Source: CAZGAH01 sp964523295 (GTDB taxonomy: Bacteria > Desulfobacterota > Desulfovibrionia > Desulfovibrionales > Desulfovibrionaceae). Taken from it: 45,510 nt of DNA. The stretch's first letter is position 1, and each line of letters begins with the position of its first letter. The translations under genes and the position numbers were made by a program. Positions 1 to 8,902 of the stretch are shown here, piece after piece. The notes beneath the pieces were generated by a model. It saw only the letters and a list, made by a program, of their open reading frames with translations, was not told the origin of the DNA and did not search any database. The DNA is taken from the NCBI GenBank assembly GCA_964523295.1, contig CAZGAH010000033.1, positions 1 to 45,510 on the forward strand. Direction: 5' to 3'.

Positions 1-411
1 GGAGCGTCCATGACCATCGCGGCCCTCACGGCCCACGCTTTGGAAGAGGAAAAAGTGCAGATAATCGACGCCGGCTGCGATGAGTTCGTTCGCAAGCCAT
101 TTCGGGAGCAGGAAGTATTCGAGGTGATGGCAAAACATCTTGAACTGCGCTATGTTTACCAGGAAGACCAGGACGCGACGCTGGAGTCGGACATCGAGCC
201 GACTCCCCTGGACCTCGTTGATATCCCCGCGGGGCTTCTCGAATCGTTGCACCAGGCCGCGCTTGAGTTGGATACGGACCGGACGCTGAAGCTCATCGAC
301 AGGATCGAGGCGCTGGAGCCCGGTGTCGCCAGGACGCTCCGGGCACTGGCCCAAAAATTTGAGTATGGGCGCCTGCTGAGCGTGCTGAAATCGCAAGGAG
401 AGACGGAATGA
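1..411 (+). CDS. Hybrid sensor histidine kinase, C-terminal fragment (REC domain plus helical tail)
   Basis: The frame is open from base 1, so the gene starts outside the window. The first residues (AALTAHALEEEK) match the beta4-alpha4 end of a receiver domain, and RKPF around residues 31-34 holds the conserved receiver lysine. The phospho-acceptor aspartate would lie upstream of the window. After the receiver comes an acidic linker and a roughly 60-residue helical tail (LDLVDIPAGLLESLHQAALE and onward), like the C-terminal helical segment of many bacterial hybrid kinases. I see no HPt histidine motif in it. The stop overlaps the next start as ATGA (408-411), so the two signalling proteins are translationally coupled and probably act in one phosphorelay. 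The ATG at base 10 is internal, not the true start. Confidence 0.85.
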   Translation, partial: GASMTIAALTAHALEEEKVQIIDAGCDEFVRKPFREQEVFEVMAKHLELRYVYQEDQDATLESDIEPTPLDLVDIPAGLLESLHQAALELDTDRTLKLIDRIEALEPGVARTLRALAQKFEYGRLLSVLKSQGETE

Positions 412-2090
412 TCGATCCATTTCCCCCACCAGCGTTGCAGGACATTCTCGTGGTGGACGATGTCCAGTCCAACCTGGAATTCCTGACCTCGTTGCTCAAC
501 CAGGCTGGATACAAGGTGCGGCCCGCCAAAGGAGGACAACTCGCCTTGCAGTCCGCCGCCGCCAAGGCGCCTCAGCTGATCCTGCTGGATGTCAAGATGC
601 CCGACCTCGACGGCTACGAGGTCTGTCGCAGGCTCAAGGCCGACGAACGCACCCGGGGCATACCGGTGCTCTTCATCAGCGGCATGACGTCCTCGGAGCA
701 AAAGCTGGAGGGATTCCGCAGCGGCGGGCTCGATTACATCACCAAGCCCTTTGAGCCGGAAGAGGTCATGGCACGGGTGGAGACCCATCTTAAACTCCGC
801 ATGCTCTCCGAACGACTGGAGCAGAAGGTCATCGAACGCACCGCCGAACTGGCCGCCACCAACGCCCGGTTACAGGAGGAGATCGCCGAACGCATCCAGG
901 CCGAAACCGCCCTGCAGAGAGAACAACGATTCATCGAGAGCATCTTTGATTCCATGCCCTCGGTCGTCTTTTCCGTGAATACGCAAGGCAGGATTACCCA
1001 ATGGAACAGGCACGCCGCCGAATCGTCCGGGATATCGGCTGATATGGCCAAGGGCCAATTGCTACGCGAAATTTTCCCTCACCTGGCGGACGAGGGAAGA
1101 ATTCAGTCTGTCGTGGCCACAGGCAAAACGCAACACGACTCCAGGGCGTCCAGGACGGGAGCCGAGGGGCGCCGCTTCGAGGACGTGACCTATTGTCCGT
1201 TGATCGCCAACGGCATCGAGGGGGTGGTCATCCGCGTGGACGATACGACCGAGCGGACCCGCATCGAGGAAATGCTGGCCCGGTCCGACAAAATGCTCGC
1301 CTTAGGGGGCCTGGCGGCCGGAATGGCCCATGAGATAAAGAATCCCCTTGCGGCGATCACAGTGTCAGCTCAAGTGATCAGGCAGCGAATTTTTGACGAA
1401 GTAAGCGGCAATCACGAGACCGCGAAAGAGTGCGCAGTGTCTCTCGAAGGGATTCAGATGTATATGGAGAAACGAAAGATACGCACGCTTCTCCAGTCCA
1501 TTTCCGACTCAAGCATCCGGGCCGGACGTATTATAACGAATATGCTCGAGTTCAGTCGGGCGCGCCAGGACACCCATTCCCCACTCGACATCGCCGCCGT
1601 GCTGGACACGGCGATTGATCTTGTCTCCTATGATTTCAGCATCAACAAACATTTTGAATTCAGCACGATTGATATCAGCAAACACTACGAGCCCGGTATC
1701 CCCAAGGTGACCTGTGGTGGCGAGGAGATGCAGCAGGTATTCTTTAACATACTGAAGAATGCGGCCGAAGCCATGGCGGGAAAAGACTATCACGGAAAGG
1801 CCAGACAGATCAGATTGAAAATTTCCAGGACCGATGGATCGGTATGCGTAGAGATAGCGGATAACGGGCCCGGCATGGATGAGGATACGCGTAAACGCAT
1901 CTTTGATCCGTTTTTCACGACCAGACGGAGCGGCGCCGGCACAGGGCTTGGATTGTATGTCTCCTATCTGATTGTGACAAAACAACATCAGGGCACAATC
2001 GAGGTAACAGCTACGCCGGGCGAAGGCGCAACGTTCATTATCACCATTCCCTTTCAGATGTCCCCGGCTTCGGACAAGGAACTGCCTTGA
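408..2090 (+). CDS. Response regulator/PAS/histidine kinase (REC-PAS-HisKA-HATPase)
   Basis: This is a 560-residue cytoplasmic kinase with no transmembrane segment. It has an N-terminal receiver domain (about residues 10-130; acidic pair D17-D18, phospho-acceptor D61 in LLDVKMP, conserved lysine in TKPF). A coiled-coil linker follows to about residue 170, then a PAS domain (about 175-290), a HisKA dimerisation domain with phospho-accepting H308 in AHEIKNPL, and a HATPase_c domain whose N box (NILKNAAEAM), G1 box (DNGPGMD), F box (FDPFF) and G2 box (GTGLGL) are all intact. The order, with the receiver first, means an upstream phosphorelay gates the kinase rather than the kinase sensing directly. 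That fits the 4-base ATGA overlap with the preceding hybrid kinase. The output regulator is not in the window. No clear terminator follows. Confidence 0.93.
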   Translation: MIDPFPPPALQDILVVDDVQSNLEFLTSLLNQAGYKVRPAKGGQLALQSAAAKAPQLILLDVKMPDLDGYEVCRRLKADERTRGIPVLFISGMTSSEQKLEGFRSGGLDYITKPFEPEEVMARVETHLKLRMLSERLEQKVIERTAELAATNARLQEEIAERIQAETALQREQRFIESIFDSMPSVVFSVNTQGRITQWNRHAAESSGISADMAKGQLLREIFPHLADEGRIQSVVATGKTQHDSRASRTGAEGRRFEDVTYCPLIANGIEGVVIRVDDTTERTRIEEMLARSDKMLALGGLAAGMAHEIKNPLAAITVSAQVIRQRIFDEVSGNHETAKECAVSLEGIQMYMEKRKIRTLLQSISDSSIRAGRIITNMLEFSRARQDTHSPLDIAAVLDTAIDLVSYDFSINKHFEFSTIDISKHYEPGIPKVTCGGEEMQQVFFNILKNAAEAMAGKDYHGKARQIRLKISRTDGSVCVEIADNGPGMDEDTRKRIFDPFFTTRRSGAGTGLGLYVSYLIVTKQHQGTIEVTATPGEGATFIITIPFQMSPASDKELP

Positions 2091-2429
2091 GAGAAGTCAT
2101 TCCCCATCCGATCGGAATCCTGCGACCCCGAAGGAAAGGGAGTCATTGCCAGCTGCATTTCGTTCAGCCATGGGCAATGATACAGCGAAGGATTGACCCG
2201 GCAGCCACAAGGAAGGCAGAACACGTCCCTTGAAAGCAACGAAGAAATTTTGCAATCTGTGACGGATAATCAACATAAAAAAATGAACCATCTTAGTAAA
2301 CTTAATAATTTAAAAATGTAAAATTGTTTAACATTTGCATTTTCTGTTTTACCTATTTTCAATAGTGTGTGTTCTATTTTTTGGATTTTTTATATATAGA
2401 ACTTAAAACTGTAGCCTTCATTTGCGTAT
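2091..2429. other. Intergenic spacer, AT-rich in its second half
   Basis: I see no convincing gene, tRNA or classical terminator here. The first 190 bases have the local GC-rich composition. Bases 2270-2420 are strikingly AT-rich, with several A and T runs, unlike almost everything else in the window. This could hold promoters or mark an insertion boundary. Confidence 0.5.
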
Positions 2430-2809
2430 TCATATTGTGTGCCGCATTGAATCCATCAAGGTCATAAGGGCCTCGTCTGTCAGCAGCACCTCCTGCATCG
2501 CCAGGGCGCTCTGGAGTCCCCCACGCAGCGCATGATCGTCGCCAACATGAATTGGATATACGGGTACAGGGCGCCCTTGCGATCCTGCGGATCCATCCCC
2601 ACCAGCAGTGGCCAGGCCCCGTTCTCGCGGTTGGAGTGGAGCAGCTCGTCAAAGCGGCTCGCGGTGTTCAGCGCGTAAACCCGATCCATCGACCGCGTCG
2701 CGTTGGACTCCCCGGCCACCAACGCGTCGTCGCGCGTAGCGGTCTGCCATTCCGACACCCCCGTCAGGCGAGTCTGGAAATCGGCCTTGTTGGTAACCTT
2801 CCGTGACAT
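2430..2809 (-). pseudogene. Unrecognised protein of about 125 residues, frameshifted
   Basis: Reading from an ATG at 2809 gives MSRKVTNKADFQTRLTGVSE and continues in plausible protein sequence (RVYALNTASRFDELLHSNRE, then WPLLVGMDPQDRKG and YPYIQFML). Near 2540 that frame becomes cysteine- and arginine-rich nonsense. At the same place another minus-strand frame becomes protein-like (DDHALRGGLQSALAMQEVLL, TDEALMTLMDSMRHTI) and stops at 2430-2432. The simplest reading is one small gene with a single indel near 2530-2545, either a real mutation or a sequencing error. I recognise no family, signal peptide or membrane segment. It is oriented against its flanking genes and lies beside AT-rich DNA, which is compatible with acquired DNA. 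Confidence 0.5.
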
Positions 2810-3007
2810 GGAGTGACCTTACACGCTACGCGGCGATGTGTTCAGCTTTTTTTGCCGACGATATGATTTTTTTTCGAAATGGCCTACTCCGAATTTCAGG
2901 ACGGTGTATTCCTGCTTGAAATTGGTCATATTCCAGGTTAGCGTCAAAAGTTGACCCAGGTACCGCCTTAATGACGCTGAACACAGCAGCGTATCCGCAG
3001 GACAGGC
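2810..3007. other. Spacer upstream of gspE with a possible small minus-strand ORF
   Basis: A 36-codon minus-strand frame (2929 to 2819, starting MTNFKQEYTVLK, lysine- and arginine-rich) ends 9 bases before the start of the frameshifted gene and could be a small upstream partner. Support is weak and I recognise no family. The stretch CAAAAGTTGACCCAGGTACC around 2946-2965 resembles the kind of sequence seen at some insertion-element ends, but no matching inverted end was found. Nothing else was identified. Confidence 0.25.
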
Positions 3008-4693
3008 ATGGAAGAACATCCCCCCAGTCAGTCATATCTCGGCAATTTTCTGCTCCGGAAAGGAGTGATCACGGCTGAGGATTTGCAAAAGGCAGACGCC
3101 TTCCAGAAGCGTATCGGCGGACGGCTGGGGTCAATTCTGATCCGTCTGGGCGCCATTTCCGAGGACAATCTGCTCCTGGCCTGGTCCGAGATGCTGGATA
3201 TGCCGATCGTCAACTCCCCGGACCTGCCGTCTGACCCGCAGCTGTTCCATCGTGCCTTCGAGGCCAGCCAGATCGACGCCGAGTGGTGGCTGGATCAGGA
3301 GGCGTTGATCTGGGAGGACGCCGAGGAGCGTATCTGCTGCATTGCCCGCGATCCGTTCAACGATAGCCTGCTCGAGGTTCTGGAACGGCAGTTTCCCGAG
3401 CGCGAGGTTCAGATCTGCCTGGCGCACGGATATGATCTGGAGCGGTTACTGGACGCCGTGGCCCGTTCCCGCAGGCAGCGTTCTCCGCTTGATGGCGACG
3501 CCGATCTGTTACGCGAGCTGGCAGAGGAGGCGCCGGTCATCGAATTCGTGAACAACCTGCTCACCCAGGCCTTCGAGCAGCGAGCCTCCGACGTACACGT
3601 GGAGCCGGGAGAGCACGTGATGGAGGCCCGATTTCGGGTCGACGGCGTGCTGTATACCCGCTTCACCCTGCCCAAGGAGCGCTATCCGGCCATTTCTTCG
3701 CGCATCAAGCTGATTTCGGGCATCGACATTTCCGAGCGCCGGCTGCCTCAGGACGGACGCCTTGGGCTACGTCTGGGAGGCGAGGAGGTGGATCTGCGCG
3801 TATCCACGGCGCCCGGCGTACATGGGGAGTCCATCGTCCTGCGTCTGCTGCCCAAGGAGCGCCAGGGGTTCAAGCTCGAAGACCTCGGCTTCGCCCGCGA
3901 CCACATGGACCAGCTCAAGGCCTTCATCAACGAGCCGCACGGAATTTTTCTCGTCACCGGTCCGACAGGCTCGGGCAAATCCACCACCCTGTACGCCGTG
4001 CTCGACGCGATCAACACCCGCAAGACCAAGATCATCACCGTGGAAGACCCGGTGGAGTTCCAGCTCGAGGGCATCACCCAGATTCAGACCCACGCTGAAA
4101 TCGGCTACACCTTTGCCCGCGCGCTGCGCTCCATACTGCGCCAGGACCCGGACATCATCATGATCGGTGAAATCCGGGACCGCGAAACCGCGGAGATTGC
4201 CGTCCAGGCCTCCCTGACCGGGCATCTGGTGCTTTCGACGCTGCATACCAACGATGCGGTCAGCGCCTTTACTCGGCTCATTGATATGGGTATTGAACCC
4301 TTCCTGGTGGCGACGCCCGTCCGCGCGGTCATGGCCCAGCGGCTTGTCCGCAAACTATGCCCGGCCTGCGCTGAGCCTGGCGAGCCGTTGACGGACATCA
4401 TGGAAATGGTCGAGCCGCTGGTGCCCTTCACCGAGGCGCATCTCGGGCCGAACTGGCGCAAGCCCAAGGGCTGCCCGGCTTGTCAGGGCACCGGGTACAA
4501 AGGCCGTGTCGGCATTTACGAACTCGTAGCCGTGACGCCGGAGATGCAGCACCTGATCCTCAGCGGCGGCTCGGCCGGCGACATGCTGGCCCAGGCCAGG
4601 CGCCACGGCCGGGTGCTGCGTGAAGACGGCCTGCTCAAAGCCTGGAAAGGCATCACCAGCGTAGAAGAAGTGTTGCGCGTGACGGCCAGCTGA
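3008..4693 (+). CDS. gspE: Type II secretion / type IV pilus assembly ATPase, GspE/PilB family
   Basis: This is a 561-residue hexameric cytoplasmic ATPase that powers pseudopilus or pilus polymerisation. Residues 1 to about 150 form the GspE N-terminal region (GNFLLRKGVI, GSILIRLGAI). The core carries Walker A GPTGSGKS at 318-325, an aspartate-box region (EDPVEFQ), Walker B DIIMIGEIRD at 382-391, a histidine box (LSTLHTNDA) and the tetracysteine zinc motif CPAC (451-454) plus CPAC (489-492). All catalytic elements are intact and the length is normal. The zinc motif and overall look favour GspE over PilB, but the two are hard to separate without phylogeny. No other type II secretion or pilus gene is nearby, so it is an orphan here. 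The start has only a weak ribosome-binding site (AGGAC, 3000-3004). Confidence 0.93.
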   Translation: MEEHPPSQSYLGNFLLRKGVITAEDLQKADAFQKRIGGRLGSILIRLGAISEDNLLLAWSEMLDMPIVNSPDLPSDPQLFHRAFEASQIDAEWWLDQEALIWEDAEERICCIARDPFNDSLLEVLERQFPEREVQICLAHGYDLERLLDAVARSRRQRSPLDGDADLLRELAEEAPVIEFVNNLLTQAFEQRASDVHVEPGEHVMEARFRVDGVLYTRFTLPKERYPAISSRIKLISGIDISERRLPQDGRLGLRLGGEEVDLRVSTAPGVHGESIVLRLLPKERQGFKLEDLGFARDHMDQLKAFINEPHGIFLVTGPTGSGKSTTLYAVLDAINTRKTKIITVEDPVEFQLEGITQIQTHAEIGYTFARALRSILRQDPDIIMIGEIRDRETAEIAVQASLTGHLVLSTLHTNDAVSAFTRLIDMGIEPFLVATPVRAVMAQRLVRKLCPACAEPGEPLTDIMEMVEPLVPFTEAHLGPNWRKPKGCPACQGTGYKGRVGIYELVAVTPEMQHLILSGGSAGDMLAQARRHGRVLREDGLLKAWKGITSVEEVLRVTAS

Positions 4694-4803
4694 ACTCCTG
4701 CGGCCATGCTGTCGCGAGTCGCTCCGGAAAGCAGGCTTGCGTCGGTCGCGTCCCGAATGGATTGTTTCTCTGCCGACTGCCACGGCGCCGGGCAAAAGAG
4801 ATC

Positions 4804-6002
4804 ATGCCGAAACTCGAATTATCTGCCACGCACCATTCCCGCCACCGGCACACCTTCGATCCCGTACGCGTCATGGATCTGCTACGGATCAGCACCATGC
4901 AGGTGTTGCGGCAGCACCGCCGGTACCTGGGCGTCGTGCTCTCCATCGCCTTCGGCACGGCCGGGGTTCTGGCGATCCTGACCATGGGCGACGCGGTCAA
5001 ACAGAAGCTGAACGAAGATCTTGAGCTGCTGGGCGGCGCCACGGTCCTCAAATGCTCCTTCGAGCACGCCATCTCGGCCGAGGAACAGATTGCCCGACCG
5101 GTGGAGTTTCTGGAGCATACGGCCGAGGCCGTGCGGAAAATCCCCGGGGTGGCCAGCGCCAGCCTTTTCACCCTCGCCCCGGGCTACACCACCTGGCAGG
5201 AAGAAGAGATTTCGCAATATACCCTGCTCGGCGTGGACGAATATTACTGGGATGTCACCACGGTAAGAACCGTCGCCGGGTCCTTTTTCGGCGCAGCCGA
5301 GGTGAAGAACCGCTCCCGGGTCTGCGTACTCGGAACAGAGCTGGCGCAACGTGTTTTCGGCCACAGCGACGTGATCGGCATGCACATGCCGATCAAAAGC
5401 TCGCTGTACCGCATCGTCGGCGTTCTCGGCGGAGAAAACGCCCGGGACCGGGCCGAGTGCGCCTTTGTCCCCTTTACGACGCTCAACGACCGCCTCGACC
5501 TCATCATCCCCACCAAGCTCTACGTCCGCTGCGCCACCTGGGACGATGTCGCCCCCGTATCCGAGGCCTTGCCCTTGGTTGTGGCCGAGAATCAATCCGC
5601 ACGCGGCCTGCTCGTCGAGGTGCCCTGGGGGCCGCTCAAGCATCTGCGACGCATCGTGCTCTGGGTCGAGCTGTTCGTCTATTTCGCCATCATCGCCACG
5701 ATCACCCTGGGCGGCTTCGGCATCTGGAACGGCATGATGACCGCCGTCAAGTCGCGCACGCGGGAAATCGGGCTGAAAAAGGCCATGGGCGCCGAGGATG
5801 CCGACATCTTCATCCAGTTTTTTATCGAGGCCATCTGCCTGAGCGTGGGCGCGGCCATAACCGGGATCCTGCTCGGCCGCGCCGGTGTGGAAATCATGAG
5901 CTGGCTGCTGAAGACCCGCCCGCCCGAGGCCTTGTTTTTCGAATACGCCGGGCTCAGCGTGTTCTTTGCCCTGAAGTCGTCACCGCCATTCGCTACGAAT
6001 AG
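4804..6002 (+). pseudogene. MacB/FtsX-like ABC transporter permease with a C-terminal deletion and frameshift
   Basis: The protein reads as an ABC permease of the MacB/LolCE type. It has one N-terminal membrane helix (YLGVVLSIAFGTAGVLAIL), a large periplasmic MacB_PCD domain (about residues 60-290), and FtsX helices (VYFAIIATITLGGFGIWNGM) followed by the cytoplasmic coupling segment REIGLKKAMGA. After FFEYAGLSVFFAL the expected last helix is missing. Shifting frame gives PEVVTAIRYE and a stop at 6000-6002, which is the usual C-terminus of this family. An internal deletion of roughly 60 bases (or a base-calling or assembly collapse) near 5970 explains both. Without it the original frame runs on into the next gene as nonsense. 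I chose the ATG at 4804 because AAAGAGATC precedes it; 4873 is an alternative. No cognate ATPase gene is adjacent. Confidence 0.75.
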
Positions 6003-6025
6003 CCTGTGGATGCGGTGGCCGCGTC

Positions 6026-8821
6026 ATGAACAACGCTCTCACCATCGAAACCGTGTTGCGGATTACGCCCGTCGGCGCGACGGCGCCAGGCACGGACATC
6101 GTACACACCCTGGACGTGCTCGAGGGCCGCTTTGTCGCAGCCTTCGCCCTGCCCGCTCCGGATGTCCCGTGTCGCGCGCTCTGGAGCTTTGCCGGCGGCG
6201 GCTTCTGCCGTCTGGACCTGGACGCTCTCCGCTTTGCCCTCGCAGCGGGCGGCAGCGAAACCGCCGTCATCGACGACATGCAGGCCAACGGCATCTACTG
6301 CAGCCCGGGCAGCTTCGTCTTTCCCGGACGCCCGCCACGGCTGATTTTCGCACTTCCGGCCGGAATCAACGCAGTACAAGCCCGGGGACGCTTCCAGACG
6401 CTCACGGCCGCCGCGTTGGATGAGCTGCTGCAGGCGCAGGCCCGGGCCTCGCGCGCCGAGCTTGACGAACGCAGGATCCGGGAAGCCAGATTGCGGCAAC
6501 TGGACTACGAAAACCGCTTTTTGCGCGAAAAGCTGGCCGCAATGGAACGGAGCGCCTCCTGGCGCATCGGTCAGCGACTGGTGAATCTGAGCAACCGTCT
6601 GCCCTTCGCCAGGCTGCTGCGCCGAGGGGTGAAGCCGGATTCCCGCACCTCGATCGAGCTGCCCGCGGAGCACGACCGGCAGGAATTCCCCATATCCCTG
6701 GGGCCTGACATTCTCCATCTGAAACGCCCGCTGCTCGTCGCCATTCCCGTCTACAACGGTTTCCAGGCCCTGTGCGCGCTCCTGGACAGCCTGGCCGCCG
6801 CCTATCCTGTTCCCCGGACCGGGCTCCGCTTCCTCTTCATCGACGACTGCTCTACGCAGCCCCAAGTCCGGCCCTTTCTGGAGCAGAACCCGTTCCTGCG
6901 CCGGCCGGACGTGCAGCTGCTCTGCAACACGCGCAACCTGGGCTTCGTTCGCAGCATCAATCTGGCCATAGAGCACGCGCCCCCGGATGCCGATCTGGTC
7001 ATCCTCAACGCCGATACGCTCGTCAACGGCCAGCCCTTCGAGGTGCTGCAAGACGTGGCCTGCCGCGAAGACGATATCGCCAGCGTCACCCCGTTGACCA
7101 ATCGGGGGACCATTGCCAGCCTGCCGGGCTGGCCGCACGGGGAGGATTCCGTCTGGGGTTTGCCCCCAGCCGTTATCGCTGCAACCATCGCCGCCCGACG
7201 CTGGAAAACGCCCCCCGTCGGCGCCCCTACCGGCGTCGGCTTCTGCATGTACATGACCCGCCAGGCCCTCGACCGCGTCGGCGCCTTCGATCCCGAGGCC
7301 TTTGGTCAAGGCTACGGCGAGGAAAACGACTGGTGCCGACGGGCCATGCAACAGGGCTTCCGGCATCTGATCTGCACCGAGGCCTATGTCCACCACGCCG
7401 AGGCCCAGTCTTTCGGTCTGAAACAGAAAAACGAGCTGCTGGCCCGCAACCTCGCGGTCCTGAACGAGCGCTACCCTGACTACGCGCTGGACGTCGAGCG
7501 CTATACTACCCAGGATCCGCTCCGTTCCATCCGCGAGCTGCTGCTCTTCGAATTGCGCGTCCTGGCCGGCAGGGACAAGCTCACGCTGGCCTTCGTGCTG
7601 CACAACAGCCCGGATTGCGGTTTCGGCGGCACGGAGCGGCACGCCCAGTGGCTGGCCAACGAGTTGCTACGCACGCAGAGCTGCCAGGTGCTGTTTATTT
7701 TTCCCGAATCGCCCGCGCCAGGCGCACGGGTCCGTTTCCGGCTCTGTACCGAGGCCTGCGCCTCGGCAACGCTGGAATACGCCGCGCCGGCCGAGCGCTG
7801 TGCGCCGCTGCTGTCCGCGCTACTGGAACACTGCGACGTGCTGCACATCCATCACCTCGCACACCTTCCGGATGCCGTCGTGGATACCCTGATCGAGGCG
7901 CGCAACCCGCGCAAACTATTTACCCTCCATGACTTCTCCTGCCTCTGCCCCCGCGTCAACCTCGTCAACGCCGACGGCCGCTACTGCGCGCTCCCGTCCG
8001 AGCTGGCCGTGTGCGACGCCTGCCTGGCCCGCGGCGAGGCTGCCTCGGGGCCGATACTGGCCTGGCGCAAACGCATGCGCACCGTGCTCATGGCCTGCGA
8101 CGTGCTCCTGTTTCCCTCGTCCAGTGCCTGGAAAATCGTCAACGCCGGCTTCGCCAGGCATCCGGAAACCGCGCTCCCTGTCGGCAACGCCGGCCCTGCC
8201 TGCGTCGTGCTGCCCCATTTCCTTCCCTTTGCCGAGGCTGGCGGACCGGCTGCCAGGATCGCGTCCGCGTGTACGCGCACCCTGGTTTTTTTGGGAGAAC
8301 TGACGCCGCTCAAAGGCGGAGACATCCTGCGCCAGGCAGCGGCCGACATCGAAGCGCGCGGCTTTGCCTGCGAAGTCTGGGGCGATTGCCCCGGACTGCC
8401 GGCCTCGGTGCGCATACGGCGCTACCAGGGCTGGGAGTCCCTGCCAGCACTGGCCCGCGAGGTCCGTCCTTTTGCGGTATGCCTGCCCTCCATCTGGCCG
8501 GAAACATTCTCCTATACCCTCTACGAGGCGCTGGCGCTGACAGGACGGCCGGTCCTGACCGGTCCGTGGGGCAATCCGGCCACATTCGTCCGGGAAAACG
8601 GCGTCGGCGTGGCCATGGAACGCCCGGACGCCGCCTCGCTGCTCGCCGCGCTAGGCATCCTGGAAACCGAGGCGCCGCGCCTGACAGAAAACCTCGCCGT
8701 GCTGCTTCCCGAACTGCTCCAGGAGTCCCGCTCCGGCCACTATCTGGAACGCTACCTGGAACTGGCGCACAGTCCCGGAGAGCACCGCCGGCCCGTCGAA
8801 CCTGATCGAGGCGCCGCATGA
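6026..8821 (+). CDS. Two-domain glycosyltransferase (GT2 followed by GT4-like)
   Basis: This is a 931-residue protein, cytoplasmic or membrane-associated. An unrecognised N-terminal region (1 to about 125) and a short coiled coil (about 130-175, ending in the SASWRIGQRL signature seen before GT2 domains) come first. Next is a GT-A family 2 domain (about 234-490; LLVAIPVYNG at 236-245, DXD-like NADT at 328-331, catalytic-region GEENDW at 431-436). The C-terminal half (about 515-915) is GT-B family 4-like, with a glycine-rich N lobe (GFGGTERHA), LFTLHDFSCLCPR and an E-x7-E site (PETFSYTLYEA). This layout is typical of polysaccharide- or glycoprotein-glycan polymerising enzymes that add two sugars. 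Donor and acceptor cannot be told from sequence. It starts 24 bases after the damaged permease and ends in an ATGA overlap with a small downstream frame. Confidence 0.9.
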   Translation: MNNALTIETVLRITPVGATAPGTDIVHTLDVLEGRFVAAFALPAPDVPCRALWSFAGGGFCRLDLDALRFALAAGGSETAVIDDMQANGIYCSPGSFVFPGRPPRLIFALPAGINAVQARGRFQTLTAAALDELLQAQARASRAELDERRIREARLRQLDYENRFLREKLAAMERSASWRIGQRLVNLSNRLPFARLLRRGVKPDSRTSIELPAEHDRQEFPISLGPDILHLKRPLLVAIPVYNGFQALCALLDSLAAAYPVPRTGLRFLFIDDCSTQPQVRPFLEQNPFLRRPDVQLLCNTRNLGFVRSINLAIEHAPPDADLVILNADTLVNGQPFEVLQDVACREDDIASVTPLTNRGTIASLPGWPHGEDSVWGLPPAVIAATIAARRWKTPPVGAPTGVGFCMYMTRQALDRVGAFDPEAFGQGYGEENDWCRRAMQQGFRHLICTEAYVHHAEAQSFGLKQKNELLARNLAVLNERYPDYALDVERYTTQDPLRSIRELLLFELRVLAGRDKLTLAFVLHNSPDCGFGGTERHAQWLANELLRTQSCQVLFIFPESPAPGARVRFRLCTEACASATLEYAAPAERCAPLLSALLEHCDVLHIHHLAHLPDAVVDTLIEARNPRKLFTLHDFSCLCPRVNLVNADGRYCALPSELAVCDACLARGEAASGPILAWRKRMRTVLMACDVLLFPSSSAWKIVNAGFARHPETALPVGNAGPACVVLPHFLPFAEAGGPAARIASACTRTLVFLGELTPLKGGDILRQAAADIEARGFACEVWGDCPGLPASVRIRRYQGWESLPALAREVRPFAVCLPSIWPETFSYTLYEALALTGRPVLTGPWGNPATFVRENGVGVAMERPDAASLLAALGILETEAPRLTENLAVLLPELLQESRSGHYLERYLELAHSPGEHRRPVEPDRGAA

Positions 8822-8898
8822 GCGCATCGCCCCCCCCCCCGCAGCACAACCACGCGTTGACTTTCACTCTGACTGCGACGAATACCATGATGCAATGA
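8818..8898 (+). CDS. Short coupled reading frame containing the C11 tract
   Basis: The ATG at 8818 overlaps the stop of the upstream glycosyltransferase (ATGA, 8818-8821), the coupling seen throughout this gene set. As sequenced it encodes 26 residues (MSASPPPPQHNHALTFTLTA and onward) and stops at 8896-8898, 4 bases before the next glycosyltransferase start. If the C tract had 12 or 9 bases, the same start would instead read through FHSDCDEYHDAMIP and stop at 8904-8906, overlapping the next start as ATGA at 8903-8906. No family is recognised. It is either a translational-coupling element or the remnant of a gene. Whether the peptide is made is unknown. Confidence 0.3.
   Translation: MSASPPPPQHNHALTFTLTATNTMMQ
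8830..8840 (+). repeat. Homopolymeric C11 tract at a glycosyltransferase junction
   Basis: Eleven consecutive C residues lie 12 bases after the overlapping ATG at 8818. It is the longest homopolymer of G or C I noticed in the window. Long poly-C or poly-G runs in or beside surface-glycan genes are a known substrate for slipped-strand mispairing. Here the length sets which downstream stop codon the 8818 frame reaches. Confidence 0.85.
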
Positions 8899-8902
8899 TT
8901 CC

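Noticed and set aside
2946..2965. Sequence resembling an insertion-element end
   Set aside because: No transposase, no matching inverted end and no target duplication could be found, so I do not call a mobile element.
5993..7642. A 549-codon minus-strand frame opposite the first glycosyltransferase
   Set aside because: Composition-driven shadow; GT2 and GT4 motifs lie on the plus strand.
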